A stretch of DNA of 64,000 bases from assembly GCF_947179515.1 (NCBI RefSeq), contig NC_067490.1, positions 33,654,925 through 33,718,924 on the forward strand, read 5' to 3'. The notes under the pieces were generated by a model. That model saw nothing but the letters and a program-made list of their open reading frames with translations, did not search any database and was not told the origin of the DNA. The number at the start of each line of letters is the position of its first letter. The first letter of the stretch is position 1. The DNA comes from Apodemus sylvaticus. Taxonomy: Eukaryota > Chordata > Mammalia > Rodentia > Muridae. Below are positions 1 to 10,579 of the stretch, piece by piece. The position numbers and the translations under genes are program-made.

Positions 1-22
1 ACATGCTAAAAGATGAAAGCAT

Positions 23-145
23 GCCGGATGGTGGTGGTCCACGCCTTTTTTAATCCCAGCACTCAGGAGGCAGAGGCCGGTTCAAGGCCAGCCCGGCCTA
101 CAGAGTGAGTTGTAGGACAGCTAGGCCTACACAGAGAAACCCTGG
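23..145 (+). repeat. B1 SINE
   Basis: 7SL-derived rodent SINE. The GCCGG start, the phrase AATCCCAGCACTCAGGAGGC, the GGCCAGCCCGGCCTACA box and the ACACAGAGAAACCCTG end appear in order. About a dozen bases are missing between the GGCAGAGG and GAGGCCAG boxes compared with the usual B1. It lies in an intron of the mannosidase gene. Confidence 0.9.
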
Positions 146-185
146 AGAAGGAAGGAACAGAGTAGGGGAAGAGAAGAGGGAGGAA

Positions 186-300
186 GCTTTTTGGAGGCTT
201 ACTATATTATATAATATATTATGGTGACTATATATAGTCATTATATAATATCATGGTGACTATAGTGAATTACAATATGTGACTATATCTCAAGGATTCT
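186..300. repeat. AT-rich tract with repeated ATGGTGACTATA
   Basis: Low-complexity TATA/ATAT sequence in which ATGGTGACTATA occurs twice and GTGACTATAT recurs a third time. It directly precedes a (CA)n tract. Simple-sequence slippage is the likely origin. Confidence 0.6.
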
Positions 301-302
301 CA

Positions 303-343
<41 letters not shown>
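303..343. repeat. (CA)n microsatellite
   Basis: About 20 near-perfect CA dinucleotides in the intron upstream of the penultimate coding exon. Confidence 0.95.
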
Positions 344-345
<2 letters not shown>

Positions 346-1407
346 TACCAATTTGAGAAGCTGTGGATATATTGATTAGCTCGATTGTGGTAGTCATTTC
401 ACAATCTGTATACGAAGCAGCACACTAATACAACTCAAATATATGAGGGTTTTATTTGTCAACAGTACATCAGGCTGAAAAGTATGAATGCACACTTCTG
501 GGGAAACAGTGTACAAATAGTAGTCAGTGCATTAACAGATAACCAAATGGAAAGCAGGACTTGGAAATTTTTACATATATTTTCATCCCCACACTCCCAA
601 CCCATCTCCTTTTCCAATATTCATTATGTTCATGCAGCTACAGACCATTTCTTTCTAAGCTCTGGAGCCATCAGTCAATTCATCCCATTCTCTACCATAT
701 TAAGGCAAAGAAAAAACTGGTTTTACAATGGATTCCAGACTCAGTTTTCTTCATTTCTAATCACTGGTGTCATTAATAGTTAACTATATTTTTTTAATAA
801 CATAAGATTTAACTGAAAAGCTATAAGATATAACTGGAAAGTATAGTTGGTATACTGTGATGAAAGTAGATATTTAAGGGGACAGAGCATACTTTCATGA
901 CCAATGGTGTGCAGTACCAGTTGACATGAAGGACACCTGTAGACAGGTCAGCATGCTTGCTCTGTCAAGGAAAATGTAGCCTCTTCCTCAACTACTCACA
1001 TCTAACATGGTGCAAACAGCCACAGCCACTTTACAAGCAAAGGTAGTCTAGCTATAGTTTAAGAAAACTATTTGCAAAAAATAATCAGTGGTCTAGACAT
1101 AGCCTGTGCTCTTTGAATTACAAGACTTTACTCTGGACCAACAATGTAAATGCTAGGAATGAATGCAGACTTTTCCAAAACCACATATGTAAGGGTTTCT
1201 CTTGAGGTAAAACATAAAGCCCCATAAGTCATGTGCCTTTTTCACTTTATTTGCCTTTCTACTTATAGTTTTTAAATTTTCTATTAAAAACTCCTTCAAG
1301 CTCTCATTCCCTTTGAAACCTTGTCTCGTCTGAATTTGACAGTCTAAGAAAAGATCACTGATAATCGCTTCACTGACTTGCCCGTCTGTCTCTTCTTGGC
1401 AATTCAG
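344..1407 (+). other. Man1a1: Man1a1 intron, 3' part
   Basis: No exon or recognisable repeat is seen in these bases. The stretch ends in a pyrimidine-rich tract and the acceptor CAATTCAG immediately before the coding exon. ORFs here, including one of 99 codons near 484-783, have no recognisable protein and are taken as chance. Confidence 0.6.
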
Positions 1408-1523
1408 GCCCTAGAAAGTCACTGCAGAGTGAACGGAGGCTACTCAGGCTTGCGGGATGTTTACATCGCCCATGAGAGTTATGACGATGTCCAGCAAAGT
1501 TTCTTCCTGGCAGAGACACTGAA
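1408..1523 (+). CDS. Man1a1: Man1a1 penultimate coding exon (mannosyl-oligosaccharide 1,2-alpha-mannosidase IA)
   Basis: This exon encodes 38 codons plus two bases of a lysine codon near the C-terminus of a GH47 class I alpha-1,2-mannosidase. The enzyme is a calcium-dependent type II Golgi membrane protein that trims Man9GlcNAc2 toward Man5GlcNAc2 during N-glycan processing. Seen directly: AG acceptor at 1406-1407, donor GTAAGTA from 1524, and a reading frame containing CRVNGGYSGLRDVYI, ESYDDVQQSFF and LAETLK, which are GH47 landmarks ending in the conserved ET(L)KYLYL block that continues in the next exon. The N-terminal cytosolic, membrane and stem parts and most of the barrel lie left of the window. 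Assignment to the IA rather than the IB paralogue rests on the C-terminal tail in the next exon. A histidine sits where I recall arginine (YIAHESYDD). Confidence 0.93.
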
Positions 1524-1891
1524 GTAAGTAAATAAAAGTATTCTCCAAGTGTGTGGCTGAGGCTCCCATGAAGATCTTCTCTACAGATGTCCTCTCAGGA
1601 TTCATAGTATACCAAACATGACTAATGTGTGCAGGAGCCATTTCAATTTAGGTACATTACCAGAACAGTCTCTGCAGGCATTGTAGTCATTGCTGAGGCC
1701 AATGGCCTGGGTCTCCTCAGTGTGGTTCTCCTAGTCTAGCACCCAAAGCATGAACGGCAGCGCCATGTTAAGGTCTGTGGGCGTTAGAATCAGCTGCGGT
1801 CCATGGCCCTCTACAGGATGCTCAGAGACATGCATGTGTCTCTGTGGCATGTTTTCTTGTGCCTCATGCTCTCTTTTTCTCCTGTCTACAG
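1524..1891 (+). other. Man1a1: Man1a1 last intron
   Basis: A 368-bp GT-AG intron. The donor is GTAAGTA; the acceptor follows a strong pyrimidine run and reads TCTCCTGTCTACAG. It splits a lysine codon after its second base. No repeat or exon is visible inside. Confidence 0.9.
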
Positions 1892-2018
1892 GTATTTGTA
1901 CTTGATATTTTCCGATGATGACCTTCTTCCGCTAGAACATTGGATCTTCAACACGGAGGCTCATCCTTTCCCTATACTCCGTGAACAGAAGAAGGAAGTT
2001 GATGTCAAAGAGAAATGA
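1892..2018 (+). CDS. Man1a1: Man1a1 terminal coding exon and stop
   Basis: One base completing the split lysine codon, 41 more codons and a TGA stop at 2016-2018. The protein continues the GH47 motif as KYLYLIFSDDDLLPLEHW and then WIFNTEAHPFPIL. The NTEAHP motif is the GH47 hallmark; its threonine is a ligand of the catalytic calcium ion in this family. The tail ILREQKKEVDVKEK is highly charged and matches, from memory, the rodent Golgi IA enzyme rather than the IB paralogue, which ends differently. My recollection of mouse is EIDGKEK, so two or three tail residues differ here. Joined with the previous exon this gives the last 80 residues. An uninterrupted frame runs back into the intron to 1803, but the splice acceptor and homology place the exon start at 1892. 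Confidence 0.93.
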
Positions 2019-2433
2019 AAGACGTTCTCCATTTTACTCTGCTTCGTTCCCTCACTGCATACCTTAATCATTCCTTTTCTGGTAATCCGACATATGATGA
2101 ACTCATATTGATTGACAAAAGTCTATGATTCGCCTAAGTTCTGAAATTGTTTTGCAGTCTTTTATGTTTAGTATCAGAAGCCTAAGCGGACCTCAGTTCC
2201 TCATTTCATCATTCAGCTAGTAGAACCACAGATTCTGCCTGTCTCTTTCTTTCTCTAAAGGAATCTATTGTTTCTGAAATTCATGAAGTCGTGACATCAT
2301 TTTCATAATAGAACCATCTACCAGTGACCTCCTGATTACGATTTGATTTGACTGCAAAACTTCTTCCTCCTCTATGAGGAGATGCTGTCTGCTTCAAGCT
2401 GTAATGTTTTGCCATGTTGCAAAAAGCCATAAT

Positions 2434-2439
2434 AATAAA
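2434..2439 (+). promoter_or_regulatory. Man1a1: Proximal poly(A) signal candidate AATAAA
   Basis: AATAAA lies 416 bases after the stop and is followed within 15 bases by a genomic A-run and then a long T-run. It could give a short 3' UTR isoform. The A-run also makes it a trap for oligo-dT internal priming. Confidence 0.45.
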
Positions 2440-3230
2440 TTAAGTATTAAAAAAAAAAAGCTTTTTTTTTCCTTTTCAAGTTCATGTTAATCTGGTTTGT
2501 CTGTCCACCAGAGACAGGTCTTACAACTGTGACAGACTCTTAGCAGGTCTATCATTATTTGATAGAAAGTCCTCTAAAGTACTCCACTCTCATTGTGATT
2601 CAGATGAGAAAGTCGTCCCAGAAGAGCTGGCGGCACTGGCCTCATTTCTTCACGAGTGCAGTACCTTTTTATTGGGTGATTATGTTGATGTTTCCTCACT
2701 TTCATTTTGGTCTCTGCTTTTGCTCTAAATGCCCAGTGTCACCTCTGTATCACATACTGCTTAATTTCTCCCATCACTGGCGACACAGCAAGGGGAGCTT
2801 CTGAGTTATGCAGAATGCCAGGTTACCCAATTACAGTTTTGAAAGAGAAAAGATTTAACTTCTAACGTGCCAGGTTTTCCTTTTAAATAAATCCATTCCA
2901 AAATCTGGTCTCTAAAAAGAGCAAGAATTCCGTATGCCTAGCTCATGGGTGTACATTTCCTCCTTGGTTCTCTTTAAGCAAAGGATGCATTGTACTTGGT
3001 TCAGATCTGAAAAGGGCTCTTCCCAGGTGTACCTCATCATCGAACTTCAGTTTGTGAACGTGAGATTTACCCAGTGAAAAAAGCCTTTCTGATTGATGTA
3101 TTCCTCTTCAGCTAAAGGAGGAAAAAATATCTAATTAGCTCTAAGGACACAGTGTATTACATGTGCTTACATTCAGCATAAAGATTTTAACTTACAAATG
3201 ATTTATAGGGATGGACCCACTCCTTCATAA

Positions 3231-3251
3231 TTTGATCTGCAGCAGATCAAA
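3231..3251 (+). promoter_or_regulatory. Perfect inverted repeat in 3' UTR
   Basis: TTTGATCTGC, a single A, then GCAGATCAAA: ten base pairs around one central base. In RNA this would extrude a hairpin with a slightly opened loop; in DNA it is a near-perfect palindrome. Function unknown. Confidence 0.8.
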
Positions 3252-4485
3252 ATGATTATATGATTCTTCTAAAAAAGAACTGCCTCAATTTCAACCTACT
3301 GTGGTCAATAACAACAAAAATAAATAATATAAATCCATGGATTAGGCTAAAGTATATTTATATATTCCTGTGCATTTACTTTTTTCAAAATTTCTAATTT
3401 TAACAATTTCATATTGTACAACCTAATTTTTGAGACATTTATTTTCTTAAATCTGATTAGACAACAGTTTTACCTATTTCAGCTTTGGGGATGGTTTCAA
3501 AAGATGTTATTTAGGATCACTTCCTTGAATGGTCCGGTTGTTTCCAGTATTGTACATCAGAACACATCAAAATAAAACAGTAAAATTAGTAAATGAAAAA
3601 GATCTCTCAATAAATCATTCTGGCTATGTTATCACAACTCTGTGTCCCAGAGAAACTTCTGCCTGTAATGTACTTAATCTCTGGAGGTTATGAACCCATG
3701 GCGTCATTTTAATGAAACTGAATAGAACAGTCGGCCTTACCTATTCATTACAACTTGATTTGACTGTAAAACCTTTCCCTCCATGAGGAAGAACAAGTGA
3801 ATAACTAATCCTTCTGTCCCTAGAGCTCAGAGGTAAAATATTAAAATTTACTGCCAAAATGTGGTCATCTGTATTTTGATCATAATTTTCACTGTCCGTA
3901 GATTAGCTATTGAATTCAATTTCTTTGCATTTCAATTTGAAGGAGCATACACAGCTGGTGAGTATTTCTGCAGCAGGTGGGATTTGAAAGTCAGGTCCTG
4001 GGTACCTAATACACTGTAATGTAGCTTTTATGTTCCGGTATAAGCAAGGAAGGAGCTGAACCACGGATTGCTCTGCCACTGGCAGACATTGTTTTCAGTT
4101 TTAAAACTTGGACATGTGTTTAATGCCAGATCTCAGAACACCAAAACTTCAAACAAGATAAGAGATTAATTTTATAGAAATGTAACTGATTATGCTTTGT
4201 GTTAATTTTAAACAACCGAAGTCTCCAAATAGATACCAACTCATTCATTTTCAACAAAACTGTGCAGTTTGATTTACATGTGTCATCCACATCCTTAAAG
4301 ATGAACAGTTAAAGTAGCACCCAATTTTGTGTTTACAAAACCTGTTTTGATATACTCTAATATACATATAAGTTGTATGCCAATTTATAGAACTCAGTGA
4401 CTTCTCTATCATGTGTACCATCTATTTTTACATTGATTGTTTTTAGTTTGTTCATAAGTGCATTCTCCCATTTCCAACTTTATAT

Positions 4486-4571
4486 AATAAATCTCTGATG
4501 TTATGGAAAACAATAGATTGACACATAATTTTTAAAAATTATATTTGTAAAATTTCTCTATTGTGAATAAA
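4486..4571 (+). terminator. Man1a1: Distal poly(A) signals of Man1a1
   Basis: Two canonical AATAAA hexamers, at 4486-4491 and 4566-4571. The second is followed by a T-rich stretch and then CCTCCTGTGTCTT, which resembles a GU/U-rich downstream element. This is the best candidate for the main 3' end of the gene. Confidence 0.6.
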
Positions 4572-4590
4572 GTCTTTTAATATATCTCCT

Positions 4591-5617
4591 CCTGTGTCTT
4601 ATCACTGTGACTCTAAAGACTCTGTGTATATATAGATAGATAGATGAGTGTAGATAGTTGCAAATGGAAATAACAAATTCTACTAACACTTACACATCTT
4701 GACAAGGAAACCTTTTCCATTAAAAACTTCTCATTGAAAGTAATTTTGCACACACAGCCTTTGGCTAATCGGGTTCCCTGTCCGGTAATCTCACCTCAGT
4801 TCAGCACCAGGGCACGCAAGGTAGAGAGGCACGAAACTAATATCGAAAGAGGCACAGAAAGTGTGATATGTGTTCTTACTTTGTGACCTAGTCAATGCCC
4901 CGCAGCATTCACCCTAAGACCATAACATGGCATTTAATTGCGTTCATTATAGGCTAAATTCATAATTAATCTTAAATTCAGGGGGCGGGATTGGAGACTC
5001 AGAAAGGCTGAATAGAAAAAAGGATTTAGCTGTTTATGGACAAGCATAGGTTTGGAGGGCTATGTTCTGCTTTTCTTGGATCGTGTGGCCACCCCTCCTG
5101 TTATACACCTCATTCCCCACCTTCATGTTTCTACTCAGTTCTCACCTTATCAAACTAGGTAGAATTCCCATCAGCCTTTTTCTCTTACTCTAGACTATTT
5201 TTGAAAAACCTACTACATGTTCATGTGACTGGGTCTCATGGTCCTCGCTTTCTACAGAAAAAAATTAACATAATTTTGGATAGCGACAACCACAATTTTA
5301 TATCTAACATCGTCGAAAGGGAGCCTTTTGGTTCATTTATTTGTATCACACACGGAACAAGCTGTGTTTATTTCTATGGTGGCCGATTTATTAAAATATG
5401 CTGTAAACATGATTTTTATTTATGCTGATTGTCAACCATCCAGACAGAAATGGCATCTTGGCAATACATCTCTCTCCCTTCTGATAATGATATGGATGCA
5501 GTAGCTTGCAAGTTAATAACAGTAAATAAGATCAATCTTTTCAATTAGGCATGGAGTTTAGATGACTAAATGTCATTCTAGATTCTTGGATGCTACTTGA
5601 AATTAAGTGTCAGAGAG
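4591..5617. other. Intergenic, nothing recognised
   Basis: Unique-looking sequence with a small GATA-type repeat near 4632-4646. The ORF at 5201-5428 has no recognisable protein. Confidence 0.6.
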
Positions 5618-5977
5618 TGTCTTGGGGATTTATTGCTGTGAAGAGACAACATGACTAAGGTAACTCTTATAAAGGAAACCATTTCATTGGTCTGGTTTAT
5701 AGTTTCAGAAGTTTAGTTCACTATCATTGTGACAGGAAGCTTGACAGAGTCCAGCCAGACTTGGTGCTGAAAGCGCCAAGAGTTCTACATCTTGATCTGA
5801 AGGCAGCCAGGAGGAGAGTCTGGATCACCCTGGCCAAACTTGAACATATATAAGAGACCTCATAGTCCCACCTCCACAGTGGCATGCTTCCTCTAACAAG
5901 GCTACACCTCCTCCAGTAAGGCCACACCTCCTAACAGTGCCACTTTCCATGAGCCAAATGTATTCAAACCACAACAT
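5618..5977 (+). repeat. Rodent medium-reiterated repeat with TGTCTT head
   Basis: A diverged copy of a very common murine repeat. It begins TGTCTTGGGGATTTATTGCTGTG and continues with GAAGAGACAACATGACTAAGG, CTCTTATAAAGGAAACC, TTCTACATCTTGATC, the CCACCTCCACAGTG block and GGCCACACCTCCTAA, ending near ATTCAAACCACAACA. I recall this as an RMER-type element but am not sure of the name. Three further relatives lie at 6492, 24985 and 63257. Confidence 0.75.
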
Positions 5978-6491
5978 ATAGGAAACCTTATCGGAACTCT
6001 TTAACTGACTTAATGGTCTAAAGGTCAACATCCATTTTTCCCAAGCTTATTCTATCCACATGATCCAAGATGTAAGTTACAATTTTCAGGAAATACTTGC
6101 CATACATTCAATGTGTTTTTAAAGTATTAGAACAACATTATAATTTAGGCAGAGTTTCATCCAACTTTGTTATTTTTCAAGATGACTTGTGGAGAGTTTT
6201 TTCATCATCAGGAGCCATTGTCCACCCTAATATGTCCTACCAGATTCCAAGGACTGATAAAATTTTGTGCCAAAGAGAAAAGCAACAGATGAGCATCCAA
6301 TCAACCTTACCAAAGTAAAGGTGTTTAATCAGAGTCCACATAAGACATGCCTATCAAGATGTGGGTTACAGTTCACCTATAGCTGAACCTCGTGGAAAAA
6401 TCCAGTCTTCAATCACTTTTATCAAGATTATGATGTTCCAGAATATCCTGTGTTTTGCCTTTGCATACAAACACTGAGTACCCAAAGATGG
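5978..6491. other. Intergenic, nothing recognised
   Basis: No gene or repeat recognised between two medium-reiterated repeats. The ORF at 6097-6318 is unremarkable. Confidence 0.55.
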
Positions 6492-6890
6492 TGTACTGGC
6501 TGGTTTTGTGTGTCGATTTGACACAGGCTAGAGTTATCAAAGAGAAAGGAGCTTCAGTTGGGGAAGTGCCTCTATGAGATCCAGCTGTGGGGCATTTTCT
6601 CAATTAGTGGTCAAGGGGGAAGGGCCCCTTGTGGGTGGTACCATCTCTGGGTTGGTATTCTTGGGTTCTATAAGAGAGCAGGCTGAGCAAGCCAAGGGAA
6701 GCAAGCCAGTAAGAAACATCCCTCCATGGCCTCTGCATCAGATCCTGCTTCCTGACCTACTTGGGTTCCGGTCCTGACCTCCTTTGGTGATAAACAGCAA
6801 TTTGGAACTGTAAGCTGAATAAACCCTTTCCTCCCCAACTTGCTTCTTGGTCATGATGTTTGTGCAGGAATAGAAACTCTGACTAAGACA
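6492..6890 (+). repeat. Rodent medium-reiterated repeat ending GACTAAGACA
   Basis: A well-preserved copy with TGTACTGGCTGGTTTTGTGTG at one end and the ACTAAGACA end at the other. Landmarks are AGAGAAAGGAGC, GCATTTTCTCAATTAGTG, AGCAGGCTGAGCAAGCC, GAATAAACCCTTTCCTCCCC and CTTGGTCATGATGTTTGTGC. The family is abundant in mouse and rat. The ORF at 6574-6777 lies inside it and is not a gene. Confidence 0.8.
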
Positions 6891-8065
6891 GACAGGAAGA
6901 CAGAGTGGCAGAAAAGCTAAGGAATTTGTGGTTTATAAGCACGTAGTTCTGCTCCTTGGCACGTAAGTACAATCTGACCAGCCCCATCGCTTTGGAAACA
7001 TTCAATTTTTTTTATGAAAGCATTTCTGAGCAATGGTTGATACATCTAAATATTTTCAACAGAATCACGCTGGATTTTTAAATATAATTCTTCTTAGATG
7101 AACCTGTATTAACTTCAGTAACCCCTGGTTTTATTAAGTGATCATTTTGTTAGCTCTCTTCTCCAATAGCTGCTTTTAAAGTCATTTCTTGAACTGTTTT
7201 TCCATCCTTGATTGTAACCTGACTCACTTTGACAGAGTTCATGGTTCTCCTGAGCTAGCTTTGCATAACGTCCTGTATGGAGTGTTTGTGGTTATGAACC
7301 CCAAAAAGCACCTTCATTTTCTGCCCCTCCACATTCTTTTCACACTCATTTCCAGACTGATCATCAAAAGCTTCCTTGACATGCCATTGTTTTGATCACT
7401 TTGAATCCCCTTAAAACACATCCTTACTTATTGAATGAATGAACTTAAATCTCTGTCACAGGTCCATTTAATTCCACAGCGAATGCAAATTACCATGGAA
7501 CATTTGAAAACAATGACAGATGTATAACTTTTTAAAAAGCCCTTTCCACATACTGAGATATTTTGTCCTTAGGCTATGAGTACGTATTAATTCTCAGGTC
7601 TACAGAGAGGGACATAAAATGTACTGTATTGCAAATAGCATTGTCGAAAATGACTGGCACTTGGGAGTTTTGTTTCTAAACTTGTAGGAGAAGCAAATGC
7701 GCATGTATTCATAGAGTCTGAGGGATCTTTATTCTTGCTCTTGCAATCCATGGAAGTCTATGGAAAACAGGAACACATGACTTGGAATCACCATTTGGAG
7801 CCAGCTTCATGGGGAAGGCAGGTTCTAGTCCAATGATGGCACAGCTCTGGTTGGTCGTAGTTCAATGGAACATTTAGTAAGTGGCCAAAGGAGAGACAAG
7901 GTAATTCTTTCTTTCCTGTGCAAACTTCTTAACGTGCCTTTAAGTAGCACCTCAGCATCCTGTAACCTAAACCCTAAGAGCATTTCAGTTCTAGTCATTT
8001 TCCTTTTCCACCTTGCATTTGCCTACTTGATGACTTTGCCATTTAGTCTGTGCCAGGAGGTGCAA
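6891..8065. other. Intergenic, nothing recognised
   Basis: Unique-looking AT-rich sequence. ORFs of 68 and 90 codons here lack any recognisable domain. Confidence 0.55.
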
Positions 8066-8106
8066 TGTGTATGTGTGTGTGTGTGTCCTCTATATGTGTG
8101 TGTGTT
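8066..8106. repeat. (TG)n microsatellite, interrupted
   Basis: Two short TG runs separated by CCTCTATA. Confidence 0.9.
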
Positions 8107-8924
8107 CCCTCTAGTCTCTTTTCTGTGTGTAATATAGTATAAAAGGGAAAAAAGGTAGTTACACTGGAGCAGTGAGAAACAAATTTCACAAGTAATCAAA
8201 ACAACCCAGTCCCACACCGAGACCCATTCTAAACTGACTATGTGACTTGGAATGAGCATTTTCAAGGGTTCCAGTCTCAGTTTTTGTCTGGAAAATCAAG
8301 CTGTGGTGAGCCAGGTGCAGTTGCTAGACTGGATACTCACAAGAAACAGCACATGTGCAGCACGTTTACTTGGATGCCAGAGGCTGCTATGCCCAGAATA
8401 CAAGCTATCATATATTAGGACTTGAAGAAAAGACAACATCTTCAACAAAAGTGGTGCCAGTCAAAGTGGATAGCTACTTATACCTGAATGAATCCAGATT
8501 CTTATGTCTCCCTCTGTACAAAGCTCAACTCCATTGGATCAAAGACCTCAACATAAGTCAAACAATTACACATCTTGACAAGATATGTTGTTGTTGTTAC
8601 ACTACTGACATCCTGAATTACATACCCAATACCCTGTAGCAGGAATTAATTAAAAAATTATTGCCCCACCAAGCCTCTGTAAATGGTGGGAGTCCCACTC
8701 TTCTGCCCAGCACCCACTCCTTCCAAGTATCCAGTAAAGCATGACTCTTAACTTGAATAGTTAACCAAATATATTTATGCTAAAAAAACTCCCAATTTCA
8801 CAATGCCAATTTACAATTATAAAGTATTGTAATTGGCCAGTATTTCTAACCTCTCCAAAACACCAGAAATACGTCTGAAGCCATCTTCATATCCATGTCT
8901 CCTCCTCTGCTCCGCTCACCCAGA
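8107..8924. other. Intergenic, nothing recognised
   Basis: No gene or repeat recognised. The 94-codon ORF at 8355-8639 has no known protein match that I can see. Confidence 0.5.
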
Positions 8925-9127
8925 CTCTCTCTCTGCCCCTCACTTCTCTTAGCTCCTCCTCCTCTCTCCCCTCCAATCACTGGCCTCTCACTGCCTCTCT
9001 CCACCCCTCCTTCTCTTAGCTCCTCCTCCTCTCTCCCCTCCAATCACTGGCCTCTCACTCCCTCTCTCCGCCCCTCCTTCTCTTAGCTCCTCCTCCTCTC
9101 TCCCCTCCAATCACTGGCCTCTCACTG

Positions 9128-9175
<48 letters not shown>

Positions 9176-9235
9176 CCTCCTTCTCTTAGCTCCTCCTCCT
9201 CTCTCCCCTCCAATCACTGGCCTCTTGCTGCCTCA
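8925..9235. repeat. 67-bp minisatellite with embedded (CT)n
   Basis: Four copies of a pyrimidine-rich unit containing TTCTCTTAGCTCCTCCTCC and CCAATCACTGGCCTCT. The TTCTCTTAGC landmark starts at 8944, 9011, 9078 and 9181, giving spacings of 67, 67 and 103. The third unit carries a (CT)n expansion at 9129-9172, which accounts for the longer spacing. The copies differ at only a few bases. ORFs on both strands here are repeat artefacts. Confidence 0.95.
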
Positions 9236-9239
9236 ATGT

Positions 9240-10177
9240 GAATGGATAGGAAATATCTTGCAACAATACCCTGACTCTGATAGAAGTAAAAGTATGGCAT
9301 GCACTCGAACACTTTTACACAGGACAGGACCTTCTCAACAGGAATTGCTATCATTGACATTAAGAACAGCAACTGAAAATGGGACATCATGAAAGTAAAA
9401 GCCTTCTTTACAGAGAAGGATACCCCCCCCCCATTTGATTGAAGAGGCACCCTAAAGAATTGGGAAAAACTTTAGCAGTTACCTATCTGACAAAGAGTTA
9501 GTATCTAGAATATAGAAATAACTTAAAAAATTCTAAATGCCAAGAAATAAAATACTTCAGTTAAAAGTTGGAGCATGGAACTAAACAGTTCTCAAAAAAA
9601 ATGAAATATAAATGACTAGGAAAAACTGTTTAAAATGTCCAACATCTTTAGTCACCAGGGAAATGGAAATTAAAACTACTTTGAGATTTCATCTTGCCCC
9701 AATCAGAAGAGCTAAGAGCAATAAATAAAACAAATGACAACAAAAGCTGGGGTGGATATGGACGAAGGGGAGCATTACTCACTGTGGTTAGGGGCACAAA
9801 ACCTTCTAACAGTGTAGAAGTTCTTCAAGTTTGGAATAGATCTCCCACATGATCCAGTTCTAGGCATATACCCAAAGGACTCTCTATCGTAACACCTGCT
9901 CACCCACGCTCATGGCTGTTTTATTGACAATAGCTAGCAAACTCCCAGTCTCTTATCTAAACATTAGATCTCCATCAACAGATGCATAGATAATGAAAAT
10001 GTGTTACACATTGGAATATTACTCATGTGTTAAGAAAACTGAAATCATAAAATCCATAGGCAAATGGATGGTATGAGAGACAGTCATTCTGAAGGAAGTA
10101 ATCAATACCCAGAAAGATAAATGCCATGTGTTCTATGTCATTTGCAGATGCTACATTTGAATTTTTAGATGTGTGTT

Positions 10178-10221
<44 letters not shown>

Positions 10222-10510
10222 ATTTGGGGTATTTATAGAAGTCATGAAACTAGTAATGAATGAAGCCTCTAACTGGTTACCCAATAGAAAATGGTCAAAA
10301 CTGAAATCATATGCACAAAAACAGACTCAGCAGGTTATATTTATGTATTTATGCACACTTATACATAAATGTAACAATAATAATCAAAGAAAAGGACTGC
10401 CTGCTTGATGGTGGGGACACATGGAATGATCGGGAGAGAGGGGAATTGGAAAGGACTGGAGGGAAGAAAGGAAAGGGAGGCAGCTATGTAATCATACTTT
10501 AATTAAAAAT
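9240..10510 (+). mobile_element. Old L1 3' end (Lx-type)
   Basis: Degraded ORF2 C-terminal and 3' UTR sequence. Recognisable blocks are CAACATCTTTAGTCACCAGGGAAATG, AAACTACTTTGAGATTTCATCTTGCCCC, CAGTTCTAGGCATATACCCAAAGGA, CATCAACAGATGCATAGATAATG and GGCAAATGGATGG. A 3' tail ends near GTAATCATACTTTAATTAAAA. A TG microsatellite (10170-10219) has grown inside it. Heavily mutated and non-coding. The left boundary is approximate. Confidence 0.85.
10170..10219. repeat. (TG)n microsatellite
   Basis: TG run with TTT interruptions, inside the old L1. Confidence 0.9.
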
Positions 10511-10579
10511 GTATATCAAAAAGAACCTAGCCATTATGGTGGCGGATATGATTTCAAGGCAAGTGCCCTTTCATGAAGG

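Larger units (their letters stand above)
2019..4590 (+). other. Man1a1: Man1a1 3' untranslated region (inferred)
   Basis: AT-rich, stop-dense sequence following the TGA with no intervening gene. Poly(A) hexamers occur at several places. The 3' limit is inferred from the strong hexamer at 4566-4571, followed by a T/GT-rich stretch. No transcript evidence is available, so a shorter end near 2450 is possible. It contains a perfect hairpin (3231-3251) and two diverged copies of a block of about 150 bp (near 2228-2385 and 3650-3795). Confidence 0.65.

Noticed and set aside
484..783. 99-codon ORF in the intron
   Set aside because: No domain, overlaps another frame, no splice or poly(A) context; consistent with chance.
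1444..1641. Antisense ORF over the mannosidase exon
   Set aside because: Shadow of the coding strand; no recognisable protein.
1803..2018. A 71-codon ORF ending in the mannosidase stop
   Set aside because: Its first 30 codons are intron. The AG acceptor at 1890-1891 and protein homology place the exon start at 1892.
8846..9086. Proline/serine-rich and arginine/glutamate-rich ORFs
   Set aside because: They are translations of the 67-bp minisatellite on opposite strands.
8925..9235. CRISPR-like direct repeats with regular spacing
   Set aside because: The units are contiguous with no unique spacers; a minisatellite in a mammalian genome.
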